A stretch of 64,000 nucleotides of DNA, from positions 160,337,983-160,401,982 of the forward strand of contig CM066319.1 in NCBI GenBank assembly GCA_033807775.1, given 5' to 3'. The position numbers and the translations under genes were made by a program. The DNA is from Saussurea involucrata. Lineage: Eukaryota > Streptophyta > Magnoliopsida > Asterales > Asteraceae. Position 1 is the first letter of the stretch, and every line of letters begins with the position of its first letter. The notes beneath the pieces were generated by a model. It saw nothing but the letters and a program-made list of their open reading frames with translations. It was not told the DNA's origin and searched no databases. Shown here piece by piece: positions 41,790 through 52,574 of this stretch.

Positions 41790-42368
41790 TGATGAGGAAC
41801 TTGATCGATCCTCGGTCGAGAATATGAGAGTCGTAACCGTCACACAACTTAGATGAAATCGCAATCACCTAAGGGTTCTAATATTGAAATCTCGATCAAT
41901 ATTAGATGTTTTCAATCGAAAGAAAACTGAGCTCACACCAAGTGTAATTGATAATATTATTGAAAGATGATCCAGAAAATAAAATTACGATCCTATTTAA
42001 AGACTCTAGCTAAAAGATAAGGATACTTCTCCTAGACCTACTCAAACTAGGAAACTTCAAAGATAAAGATAATGATACTTCTCCTAAACCTACTCAAAAC
42101 AGGAAACTTCAAAAATAACTTTAGATAAACTCAAATAAAATAAAAGAACTAATAATAACTAAAACTAAACTCGATCACCCAACTACGCTTCGTCGACCCA
42201 TGAGACGCATGAAACGAAAATATTCTGGTTGTCCGTTTTTAACCCAAAACTTGACGTGTCATGCATAGAGATATGGGTTCGTACGATGCAGCATCAAATT
42301 TATCGAGAATAAAACTTGTTTGTCCAGCACGGGTAGTCATACGTTGTGGAGTTTCAACATCCTGTTCA
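41790..42368 (-). repeat. 5' LTR of the gypsy element
   Basis: 579 bp, partner of 36827-37406. No strong TATA box was identified by eye. Confidence 0.92.
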
Positions 42369-42373
42369 ATTAA

Positions 42374-43136
42374 TCTATTTGTATTTTTAATTTCATATGT
42401 ATTGTTAGTGGTTCCAATTTTCGAATGTAACTCCTTAGTAATATTTCTATGTAATATATATTTTCATGTAGATGTTGTAACGTGTATTTGTGACTTAGGT
42501 GAAACTGAAGTCATAATAGATGGTTGGGGAAAACGGATGAGATAACTTTGACTACATTTTGGCCAAAAAACAACATGAAATGATGAGGTGGTTTCATATA
42601 TATAAAGTGAAATACTGTTTTTTTATTAGTTTAATATCTAATATGAAAATGTTTTACAAGAAAAATATCTAATACGTAAAGGATCAAATTATTTAACTTG
42701 CTACACAAAAATCGAAAAATGTTTAATATTAGTTTCAGATCAAATTAATATATTTGTTTTTCCCTTTGAGGGAAAAGAGCGGAATTAAAACAAACTATCT
42801 ATAGAAAACGGATTTTGCTTGAGAGGTGTGAAAGAAAGACAATACTGACAACCGAAATATAGATACAACTTAGTGTTACAGTATGAATACAAACAAAAGA
42901 CCACATATAAAAACATGTCCTAGTCGTTTGTAAAAACCAAGGGGTGTTGGTTCATGAAACCATAATTTCATGTGATTCAGCGTTAGTGTTCTAAAAGACT
43001 CAATATGGCGGTCATCATGTTGTGCTACAACTCAAGATTTGTAGCCGACGCTACGTTAATTGTGGCTCGCCATAGCCCTATGTGTGCTTTTTATAAGGCA
43101 TTATTTGATTTCTTTTAGCTTTGGTGTCATGTTTTT
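42374..43136. other. AT-rich intergenic DNA
   Basis: No gene, element end or RNA gene recognised. Confidence 0.4.
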
Positions 43137-43139
43137 TTA

Positions 43140-43771
43140 GACTGTGTATGGCAAACTAGTTGAGAAGCTATTTGATGACTGATAAGCTATCTGATGAAAA
43201 AGTCACGTTTGGCAAAAACTAGCTTATAAGTATGTAAAATGACTAAAAATGACATCTTGAAAAATAATCAATTACAATATTTAATAATATAATTGAAATA
43301 AATTATAGTTATATAATATGGTACTCAATATAAACAAGGTAGTAAATTATATAATATGTTAAATTTATTATTATATATTATAAAATTTTGAATTTGTTAA
43401 AACAAATTTTTGAAAAAAATCTACATTAACTTTTGATTTTAAATAACCGTTACATATTTAAAAAAATCAAATAATAATTGATAAATAATTTATATTGATT
43501 AATATTAAAAAATATATGGTTATCAATAATTTTAAATAATTAAAAATTAATATCGATGTATGATTAAAATTTCATTTATAATTTTAATATTAATTAATAT
43601 TTATTTATAATTAATAATCAATAAATAATAATCAATATTAATGAGGGCATAATTGGAATAATCACAAAAGTTTCTCATAAGCTATTTCAAGTAGTTTATC
43701 AAAAAGCTAACTTATATCTATCCAAACATGTATCCAGAAAATAAGCTAGCTTATTTTTGCCAAACAATGTC
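43140..43771. mobile_element. Tourist-like MITE, family 'TTTGGCAAACTAG', copy 1 (long form, 632 bp)
   Basis: Flanked by TTA (43137-43139, 43772-43774). Ends GACTGTGTATGGCAAACTAG and, on the other strand, GACATTGTTTGGCAAAAATA. Interior AT-rich without ORF. Sister copies: 50873, 51637, 54270 (short) and 58837 (long). Confidence 0.78.
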
Positions 43772-43774
43772 TTA

Positions 43775-44170
43775 GTTTCTAGGAATTAGGATATAGGCAT
43801 ATAGCCTAATTTAAATTGTTCAATATCGTTGGCGCATTCTGTAATAGTATAAAACACACATCACATGTATATAAATATATAATTATATATGTTATATACA
43901 TATTTGTTGTCATAATTCACTCTTAAAAAACTTTGTGGTCTCACTATGACTCACAAGACTTGATGTTTTACCTTAAATCATGTCTTACACCATTTATAAC
44001 CTTGTGTAGCGTGTATGATTTTGTAATACTGAATTTGTTTAAAACTAAAACAACTTTTGTAAACAAGATTTCAATCATTTAGACCAACCCAATTGGATGT
44101 GGTTTTTCATGTTCATCAAGATGTGGTGTGGCGTCTTACGATCACAATTTATCGGGATTAGTTTGACATA
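43775..44170. other. AT-rich intergenic DNA
   Basis: Nothing recognised. Confidence 0.35.
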
Positions 44171-44178
44171 GTATGGAA

Positions 44179-44597
44179 CAGAGGCGGACCTAGAGTAGAG
44201 CATACGGTGGCACGTGCCACCGTATCGTTTGTCCGGCGAAGGGTAAAATTTTGTACCTGTATGAAGAGTGCAACCGTATTATTTTGGAGGGTGCAACCGT
44301 ATCGTTTTAAATGGTGCAACCGTATCAAAAAAACTCTTAAAATCAACCAAAAATCCCAAAAAAACTCTTAAAATCAACCAAAAATCCCCAAAAAACTCTT
44401 AAAATCAACCAAAAATCCCAAAAAACTCTTAAAATCAACTGAAAAACCCCGAAAAGTTCTCTCGAAATCGAGAAAAAAATTAAAAAAAAAAATTCTCAAA
44501 GCAGTGGAATTAGGCTAAAACAACATCGGACGAAGTGGAAAATTTTTAGGTTCGTCAAAGGTGCCACCGTAAGAAAAAATTCCTGGGTCCGCCTCTG
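44179..44597. mobile_element. Non-autonomous hAT element, 419 bp
   Basis: Perfect 8-bp target duplication GTATGGAA (44171-44178, 44598-44605). Terminal repeats CAGAGGCGGACCTAG and CAGAGGCGGACCCAG are the common plant hAT ends. It contains no transposase. About 44328-44450 is a minisatellite of four roughly 30-bp units (ACTCTTAAAATCAACCAAAA), and GTGCAACCGTAT recurs three times upstream of it. Confidence 0.9.
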
Positions 44598-44833
44598 GTA
44601 TGGAATATCCTTCCAAAAACAAATGGACGCCATTTGGAATGGTGACCTTTTGTACTCGCTTATCCAAGCCAAAACCCATGTTAAACGATCCGATCCAAAC
44701 ATACTTTCTTTTACCTGAAATGCTATATTCGGACCAAGGGTTAAAACATGTTGAAACCAAATTGAATGGATTTGGTATATTGCACACAGATATAAGGTAT
44801 GACACTAGAATACAATTTTAAAGCAGACACTTA

Positions 44834-45143
44834 GGGGCCGTTTACAAAACGTTTACCCGGGTAAATGTTTACCAAGTCACATTAGCTTACGTACCGGATG
44901 AATATGGCAATGACTAAGAATCTTACCCGGTAAGAGCGGAAGCAAGGATCGAGAGTCAAAAGCAAGGACCTAGAGTCTTACCCGGTAAGTGAATGCGACG
45001 GCTCTTACCACGGTTAGCGCTTACCGGCTAAATTGTTGCATACGATGCCATTTTTGTGGACTAAAATCTTACCGGAAAGTAAGTGATAGTGTTAATGTTA
45101 CCGGTAAGCACTTATCCGGGTAAGTGCTTAGGTAAACGGCCCC
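44834..45143. mobile_element. Tourist-like MITE, family 'GGGGCCGTTTAC', copy 2
   Basis: TTA on both sides (44831-44833, 45144-45146). Ends GGGGCCGTTTACAAAACG and GGGGCCGTTTACCTAAGC (other strand). Interior contains the same TTACCCGGTAAG near-palindromes as copy 1. Confidence 0.82.
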
Positions 45144-45146
45144 TTA

Positions 45147-46279
45147 CTTTTAAAATTGTACATTTATTTTAAGACGAACTAAAAAAAGTTGGACATTTAT
45201 TATGAAACAGAATGAATGATATAAAATATGTAGGTTGAATCAAATTAGCCTTGAACCAAATGACTCAAACTAGAGATGACTAAATTGGGCCCAGCCCAAG
45301 ACCAAATATCTTGTTAAAAAATTTTATTATAAATTATATATGTTAATAGGAAAAACAAAATAAACCAACAATAAATAGAGATAATAGATCTGTAATTCTC
45401 ATGTATTTTAAATATAGACGAGTTATAAGAAGATAACTATGAGATATTTAAATTTTAGTCTCACTCTAATATATCTATCTCTATCTTTATTATCATATTT
45501 TTTTTACAATATCACACATATCCTTCAACACAATACAAGTTTTTCAAGATTTTTTCTACTTAAATGTATTATTTAAAGTGTATTTTAATTCTAAATTTAA
45601 AAAAGCATAAATATAAAAACAAACATTTTTCTGTAATTTTTTAAAAAATATTTTTTTAAAAAAAATCGCTAGATCGGTCCTTATATTTTTGTTGGGGACC
45701 GTCCGAGGGACCGGCTAAACCCATAACTGATTATTGGCCATCACCAACTTAAACATTGCTAGAAATGGCTAATCGAAAACCAAGCATCAATGACCCATAT
45801 CGAGCCACCCCACGACTAAAACTACAATCCAAACACAAACATCGTTTATATCCAAATCTATCAATCATCGTGGTTAAATTAAATCCAATCGGCTCCAATA
45901 ATCCCAGTTTAGCAACAATATAATGAAGTTTAAGTGCATAAACTTCAAAAGATTATTACAAGATAATCTCAAAAAAAAACCCAAATAGAACTAATTAAGA
46001 TGTTCATTGTCAAATAGACTTTGACACATGTATCTATCTATATATCTCAAAGAACACCTGAAACACTGCTTCAATTTCCTAACCTACTCACATTTTCTCA
46101 AAATCTTCCTAAAAGAACACCTAAAACCACTGCGTAAATTCATCAAGAAAAGTATAACCTAACGGAAATCTCGAAAGAAATAAGACTATACGAAGAAAAA
46201 AACCCGCCATTTTTGGCATCTCGGTTTTCTATGGGTTTTGATTAGTTAGAAACAGAGGTTATTTACATATGGGTTCAAT
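45147..46279. other. AT-rich DNA downstream of the sulfotransferase-like gene
   Basis: The part nearest 46280 must contain the 3' UTR and polyadenylation region of the minus-strand gene; I cannot fix its end. No other gene is seen. Confidence 0.45.
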
Positions 46280-49200
46280 CTAATAATCAGCTTGAAGAAA
46301 TTTCTCATAAGTTGTACCAGTGAGTGTCTTGTTGACTTCTTCCCAGTTCTCGATGTGTTCCGATAACGATCCTTTGTGTATCTTGACCTGCTGACTCGTC
46401 AAAGTCATTCGTGGCAGCTTCATAAAATCTTCGACTTCTATGAGTTTCCGCTGCAGTTGTTAGAAACAAGAAACGAACAATACACATCAGATTTCTTGCA
46501 CTAGATTCGAAGCTTTCCATGTGTTCTGTGCAAAATGACTGTTTTTTTTATATGTAACTTTGGGTGTTCAGGCAAGCGTGCGTGCACTTCGACTAATCCC
46601 ATGTGGCCTCTGGAAATGACAACCAGTGGCCCTCAAAAGACTCTAAACTGGCGACCTATGGGGAGGAGCCATAGGCCTAGCTTTTATTTTCCAATTGAGG
46701 TGGCCTCCACAGACAGGATCGGACGGGCGAGGGTGAGGTACTCGTGTGAAAGAAGTGTGTAAGGTTTTAGTGTTTTAATCTGACATGGGTAGTTTAGTAA
46801 TTTACCAATCTTGTTCCATCTACATGCTTTTTGTTCCACTTATTTAATCTGACATGGCTAGTTTAGTAATTTACCAATCTTGCTCCATCTACATGCTTTT
46901 TGTTCCACCTATTTTAATCTGACATGGATAGTTTAATAATTTACCAATCTTTTTCCATCTACATGTTTTTTGTTCCACCTAATTTAATTTGACATGGATA
47001 GTTTGGTAATTTACCCATCTTGTTCCATCTACATGCTTTTTGTTCCACCTATTTTGAGGTTTTATTGTTTTAATCTGACATGGGTAGTTTAGTAATTTAC
47101 CAATCTTTTTGCATCTACATGCTTTTTGTTCCACCTATATTAAGGTTTTAGTGTTTTGATCTAACATGGATAGTTTAGTAATTTACCAATCTTGTTCCAT
47201 CTACCTGCTTTTTTCCACCTATTTTAATCAGACATAGGTAGTTTAGTAATTTACCAATCTTGTCTCATCTACCTAATTTTTGTTCCACCTATTTTGGTGG
47301 GACAAAAAGTGCATTTTTGTCCCATTCAGTCCTGTCGGTCTCAATCTAATTGGCGTATCAAACGTGGGACAACAAGTTTTTATTATTGTCATGTACCAAA
47401 AGACAACGGTCGGGAAAATCCCCAATGGGCCCTGAAGAGACTCGAACAGGCAACCTCTGGAGAGGAGTCCCGAGGCCGGGCTTTTATCCCTCAAGGTTTT
47501 GTGTAATGACAGATGTTACATAACATAAAATAAAAGTGACCCGTGTGATAAGAATAGGATATCGAAAGAAAAAAAAAGACCACGGATTTTGAAACGAGTG
47601 ATGCTTACAGAGGGATCTTTCATGAGATCTTCGTAGTAGATTACGACGTGCCGCGTGCTATTGAAGTAGTCAAGTGCCTTCACGGCTGTCGATTCCATCC
47701 CTCTTAAATCAGATTTCAGCGAAGTTATGTTGAGTTTAGGCTTGTATTTCGAAAGTAAATTGGCCTAAAGAAACAAAGATCATGCAAATGTAATTAATTC
47801 GTAAGAAAATCTACGAAAACAAAAATCCAAAATGAAAGAAATAAGGGTCCACTTTCAAAAGTAAGTGTCTAATTTCCCATTATACCCTTACTTTTGAGAT
47901 GGAGAAAATTTCTCTAAGGGTAAAATTGTCATTTAGTTAATTGAAAAGTGAAATAATTACACATTCCTAAAACTATGTGCCTTTTTCATCATGGACGCTT
48001 ATTTTGGGACAAAGGAAGTACTCCCGTGGCCCAAAATAAGTTTCCACATTTCCATTTTAAATTGGTCCAAAATAAGTGTTCGCTTTCAAACGTAAATGCC
48101 TACTTTTCGATTCTATCCTTAAATATGAAACAGGGAAATTCATTACTCCCTCCATTATTAAGGGTAAAATTGTCATTTAGTTTATAAAATAGTGTAATAA
48201 TTACACATGCCTAAAATTGTCTTTTTCATTGTGGACATTTATTTTAGGACGGAAGGAATAACAAACTATTCAATAATTTGTTTATTAGTGTTTGACGAAA
48301 TTGATTTATGATTCTAATTTTCCGGGTTTTAGGGCCAAAAGTAATGAAATTTATGCAAATACCTCCTCGGATGAGTGTACATGAGACACATGGACTCCGT
48401 TTAGAAGCTTGGCATCTTTGTCAAAAGCATTTGCTAGCATCGATACCAATCTACGCAACACATTTCTTCGTAAGAGGAAAATTACATTAACGCCCCTATC
48501 GTTAAAGTATTGTGCAATCTCTTCAGGATGTTGCATCAATCCCTGCATTGTCGTAAAACTATGGTTTTCTTAGAAGATATACGACGGAATCATAAATACC
48601 AACTCTTGCAATTACCCATAAACATGAAGCTCACTAGTAAATTTATAAGATGGGACAGTACAGAACAAAAACTTGTTGTCAGACTAGGACAAAATTGAGT
48701 GGGAGAAAATTGCAGCTTTTTTGTCCCACTCAAAATAGGTGAAACCAAAAGCAGGGAGATGTGACAAGATAGGTAAAAGTACTAAACTACCCATGTCAAA
48801 TAAAAACCTTTAAACCTTCCACAATTCTTTCACCGGCCTACCTCACTCTCGCCAGCCCAGTCCAATCATGTTTGCGTACCAGATGCACCCTACCCAAAAT
48901 CGGTGACCCAGGTGCACCAAGTCTCCTAAAAATACCACTTATAATATCATTGCATATTTTTCTTTATGTTCACATCTTGTCCAAAATAGGAAATGCGGAC
49001 CCTTAACAAATAGATTATCTCCATTCACAAGGGTAAGAATGGAAAGAAATTTTAGAATAACTGCGAACTGAATGTAATCATCGCAATCCTAAAAGTCATT
49101 GTGCAAAAGGAAACACCAATCAGTTATGCGTAAGCTTAAAAAATCCAAAGATGCTTAAAAGATTGCTTACCTGATTAAGCATCCATTTGAAACCAATTGC

Positions 49201-50373
49201 AGCCGAACACTCATTCTTGGAAGAACTCGTAAACCAATCCAAATTATAAACTCTATCCAGTGTCTGAACGATTGATGAAACGTTATTCCTCCTAAACTTT
49301 GGCCCGAAAATCTCGCCATTCGAGCTTACGTTTACATGACTATTCAATAAAGTCTCAAACCATCCGCTTCCGGATCTTTGCATGGATACAATTGCAAACA
49401 AACGAACGGGGTTTCCAGCACATTCAGACCTGAATTCAGCCATATTTTTGTATCAGAAACTAGATGTAGTTATAAAATCTTTACATATCGAAAGATATTT
49501 TTTTGTTTTTTCGAAGATTTACCTGTTGAAAGTTTTCGGTTTTGGGTAATGCAAATAAGGGATTTGAGAACGATCGATAACGGTGTCGTAACAGGGTCTC
49601 TTGTAGTCTTGAAACAATAAAAACTTGCTCTTGTTTTGCAGGTTCATTTGCTTTAAACATATAGAACATATATAAATACCACACACCATTGCAATTGCTG
49701 ATAGCATCAATCTCAACACCAATGAAGACTTTTTTGGAGGTTTGATTGTAAGAGTATCCTGTAAATAATCACAAGAAAGTTAGGGTCTGATCGTTAGCAG
49801 CTTAATGGGATGGGCCCCACATCTTATTCGGTCAGCTATACATGACTGTTTGGTAGTGGCTTAATGATATAGAAAGTGACTTATTCAGTAAGCTTTTAGG
49901 GGAGCTTAATGCGGAAAGCCAAGTTTTATCCCGTAAGGATTGATGTTAATGGCTAATTAAAGAACCAAGAACAGTAATTACAGAATCTAAAAGGCAAATT
50001 GAAGTACTAAGAACAGTAATTACAGAATCTAAAAGGCAAATATCATCAAACATATGCAAATCTGAAGATGATTTAAGCATAGAAATCAAATTAAACTTGA
50101 AAAAACCATTCAGTAATTGGTAAATTTTGCAAATTAGGTTTCCAATTTCAACCAAAATCTCCACCCAAAAACCGAAATATTAATCCTCCAAATGCAAAGA
50201 ATAACACCAAATTCAACAACACTTTGAAACTTCCATCAAATTCCTAACCTCAAATTTCTATATAAAAAAAACTTCTAAACTTGATGAAATTACCAAAATC
50301 ATGAACAAAAAGGGAAGAACACATGAAAATAATCAAATAGTACCTTATTGAAAGAGCAGAGAAGTTCCGCCAT
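46280..50373 (-). CDS. Sulfotransferase-like P-loop membrane protein, 343 aa, six exons
   Basis: Exons on the minus strand: 50373-50344, 49758-49523, 49429-49171, 48542-48363, 47764-47609 and 46450-46280 (1032 nt including TAG). All five introns are GT-AG and phases agree. A cytosolic N-terminus is followed by one membrane segment (about residues 23-45, LVLRLMLSAIAMVCGIYICS), typical of a type II, Golgi-like topology. The PAPS 5'-phosphosulfate loop is FAIVSMQRSGSGWFETLLNS (about 100-119). The 3'-phosphate region is FLLRRNVLRRLVSML (about 197-211). The C-terminus has QQVKIHKGSLSEHIENWEEV. Length and wording match a family of Arabidopsis 'P-loop/sulfotransferase, nodulation-related' proteins of about 344 aa (recollection). 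Substrate unknown. It is the only intact host gene in the window. Confidence 0.93.
46553..47500. repeat. Intron 5 repeat block: 7-unit minisatellite flanked by a duplicated module
   Basis: About 46772-47296 holds seven copies of a roughly 70-85 bp unit built around GACATGGGTAGTTTAGTAAT, TTACCAATCTTGTTCCATCT and TTTTTGTTCCACCTATTTT. On each side lies a related module containing GACTCGAAC/GACTCTAAA, then GGCGACCT, GGGGAGGAG and GGCTTTTAT (about 46625-46690 and 47425-47490), which has a tRNA/SINE flavour. It explains the length of intron 5 (1158 bp). Confidence 0.75.
48021..48258. mobile_element. Stowaway-like MITE in intron 4
   Basis: TA on both sides (48019-48020, 48259-48260). Ends CTCCCGTGGCCCAAAATAAG and TTCCTTCCGTCCTAAAATAA (other strand) are diverged Stowaway termini. 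A stretch around 48163-48240 repeats sequence from 47909-47990 (AGGGTAAAATTGTCATTTAG), so a second, decayed copy probably lies beside it. Confidence 0.75.
48640..48900. repeat. Inverted copy of the intron 5 repeat module, in intron 3
   Basis: On the minus strand it reads GTGAGGTAGG, TTTGACATGGGTAGTTTAGT, CACATCTCCCTGCTTTTGGT and CACCTATTTTGAGTGGGACA, one diverged unit of the intron 5 minisatellite with flanks on both sides, in opposite orientation. Confidence 0.65.
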
Positions 50374-50660
50374 TAACGTAAAAAATCAGGATCTTATGAT
50401 GCAGCGGTCACAGAGTCTTTAAATACTAGTGGGTTCTTCACCTCTTCACCTCTTTCTTTCGTTCGTTAATGGCGATTTCGCCAAATATACAAATGTTTAG
50501 AGAGAGAAAGAAAGAAAGAAAAAGAACCCTAGACGAAACAAACAATGCTCTCTCACCTTTCTAGTAAAGAATAAAGATCAAAGGCAAGAAAACACAGCTG
50601 GGAATCTGGATTCTAGTTCCAGATGATGATTATTATTATTAAAATAGGGTGTAATTAATT
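50374..50660 (-). promoter_or_regulatory. 5' leader and proximal promoter of the sulfotransferase-like gene
   Basis: Upstream of the ATG on the minus strand there is a pyrimidine-rich CTTTCTTTC repeat (about 50500-50525) typical of plant 5' UTRs and core promoters. The AT-rich TATTTAAAG at about 50411-50419 is probably too close to the ATG to be a TATA box. No upstream ATG was noticed in the leader. Confidence 0.4.
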
Positions 50661-50872
50661 TGCTCTCTGATCTATAAAATTTTCTAATAAAAAGCTATAC
50701 TACTACGTAATTAATGATGAAATTGCATTACACAGATGACGAAATCGAATAAGGAATATAATTTCATAAGAATTACTCTGCACCCACTCACTGCAATTGC
50801 GCGTGCTTTGAATGATTTGACTTTTGTTGCTGCTTCTTCGCAACAAAATGTTCATGATGCTTGAGAATTTTA

Positions 50873-51133
50873 GGTTATGTTTGACAAACGAGCTTTATAA
50901 GCCGGCTGATAAACTAGTCGACGAAAAAGTTATGTTATAAACATTTAAATGACCAAAAATAACATATTAAAAAAAATAGTTAATAAATAATAATTAATAT
51001 TAATAAGGGCATAATTGAAATATTTACAAAAAACTATTCTAAGTAGTTTTTCAAAAAGCTAGTTTATGATTATCTAAACATGTATCTAAAAAAAACTAAA
51101 AACTAAGCTTAGTTTTTTTTTCCAAACAATGAC
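50873..51133. mobile_element. Tourist-like MITE, family 'TTTGGCAAACTAG', copy 2 (short, 261 bp)
   Basis: TTA on both sides (50870-50872, 51134-51136). Diverged ends GGTTATGTTTGACAAACGAG and GTCATTGTTTGG (other strand). Confidence 0.7.
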
Positions 51134-51239
51134 TTAGTATTTTTTTTATGCTTACCATATGATGTTATCAAGTATTATTTTATTAAAGTTTCAAACATGC
51201 CCCTTGATGTTTGGTAACCTTTGCCAAACACCCTCCCAA

Positions 51240-51600
51240 ACAAACTTTATTTAAATTGGAATATGATTTTTGTCGTTGTGGTTTGTTAAAAATTTTGATT
51301 TTTGTTCCTGTGGTTTATAAATTACGATTTTCGTTTCTTTGATTTGCAATTTATTGTTAATTTTTGTATTTGGACTAATTCCTATCATTTAAGTACACGG
51401 GGCCAAAACAGTACAGATTTGTAACCCAGAGTGACCTATACAACAATAGATTGTAAATGATAAGAACGAAAATAGTAATGAATTATAGACTATAAGAATA
51501 AAAATCACAATTTTTAAATCACATAGACGAAAATCGAATTTTTTAACAAACCATAGGCTAAAAACGTGATTTTCTCTTTTATTTAAGACCAAATTGCATT
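51240..51600. repeat. Imperfect long inverted repeat
   Basis: The left side has GATTTTTGTCGTTGTGGTTT followed by GTTAAAAATTTTGATTTTTG; the right side reverse complement has ACGTTTTTAGCCTATGGTTT followed by GTTAAAAAATTCGATTTTCG. It is probably a decayed foldback element. No clear target duplication was identified and there is no gene. Confidence 0.5.
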
Positions 51601-51636
51601 CAAATGTAAGGAAATTAGTCTTTTTTTTCTTGATTA

Positions 51637-51943
51637 GGCTATGTTTGGCAAACTAGCTGTTGACTTATAAGCTAGCTGGTAGCTGATAAGCTAGTTGATG
51701 AAAAAGTCACGTTTGGCAAAACTAGCTTATAAGCGTGTAAAATGACTAAAAAGAACATATTAAAAAAATAGTAAATGAATAATAATTATATAATTGAGGG
51801 TATCTTTGGAAAAAAAATCAAAAGCAAAAAAAGCTCTCCATACGCTACTAAAACTAGCGTTTTGAGAAGCTAGCTTATGGTCATCCAAACATGTACCTAG
51901 CTTATAAGCTATAAGCTAGCTTTTTTTTTGCCAAACAATGCCC
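51637..51943. mobile_element. Tourist-like MITE, family 'TTTGGCAAACTAG', copy 3 (307 bp)
   Basis: TTA on both sides (51634-51636, 51944-51946). Ends GGCTATGTTTGGCAAACTAG and GGGCATTGTTTGGCAAAAAA (other strand). Contains repeated AGCTTATAAGCTAGCT palindromes near both ends. Confidence 0.82.
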
Positions 51944-51984
51944 TTAGTGTAATAAACATTTAATTCTTTCAAATTTGTATTTAA

Positions 51985-52115
51985 ATCATCTCCAATGGGA
52001 CGTCAAATCTTGCACAAAATACCAAATTTGATACCAAATCACTCCAATATAGGTAAAATCTTACATTTTGGTGTTACATTTGGTGTTATCAATTGGAGAT
52101 GCCCTCATTATACCT
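51985..52115. mobile_element. Possible short MITE
   Basis: AATCATCTCCAATGGGACG on the left and, on the other strand, GGGCATCTCCAATTGATAAC on the right, with TTA near both. Very short and not well bounded. Confidence 0.4.
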
Positions 52116-52267
52116 AACGAGTTTTTAACCTTACATGGTCTTGGTTGATTTTAATGTGATATTTTTTTCACCTGGTCAGTTATTACAATATAGCTTGACA
52201 AGTTGCATCGTCATTTTACTTTTCAAAATATGTACAAATAGACAAAATTGAACATTTGTTATACTAA

Positions 52268-52536
52268 GTGGTCGTTTACCAAATACTTACCGGTAAAACT
52301 CAATACTATCACTTACTTATCGAGTAAGATTTTAATCTATCAAAACGATGTTGTATGCAACATTTTTCCGATTAGCGCTAACCATGGTAACAGTCTTCGC
52401 CCTCACTTACCGGGTAATAATCTCAGTCCTTGAATTAGCTCTTACAGGGTAAGATTATTGGTTCTTGTCATATTCATCCGGTAAGGTAACGTGACTTGGT
52501 CAGCGCTTATCCGAATAAGCGTTTGGTAAACATCGC
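52268..52536. mobile_element. Tourist-like MITE, family 'GGGGCCGTTTAC', copy 3
   Basis: TAA on both sides (52265-52267, 52537-52539). Ends GTGGTCGTTTACCAAATAC and GCGATGTTTACCAAACGC (other strand). The most diverged of the three copies. Confidence 0.72.
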
Positions 52537-52574
52537 TAAATAAGATAAAAACTTCATGACGACCTTAATCCAAA

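Larger units (their letters stand above)
36827..42368 (-). mobile_element. Ty3/gypsy LTR retrotransposon, complete structure, 5.5 kb
   Basis: Minus strand. LTRs at 41790-42368 (5') and 36827-37406 (3'), with target duplicate ATTAA at 36822-36826 and 42369-42373. tRNA-Met primer site and polypurine tract are present. The polyprotein reads gag, protease, RT, RNase H, integrase, the gypsy order. By eye the LTRs differ by about five substitutions and one indel in 580 bp, so the insertion is young. Three stop codons and two frameshifts break the coding. No chromodomain is recognisable after the integrase. The C-terminal frame overlaps the 3' LTR. Confidence 0.94.

Noticed and set aside
44515..44821. 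Overlapping ORFs on both strands next to the hAT element
   Set aside because: Short, cross the element boundary and have no recognised domain; probably chance.
46772..47296. CRISPR-like array
   Set aside because: Repeats are contiguous without unique spacers, in a plant intron; it is a minisatellite.
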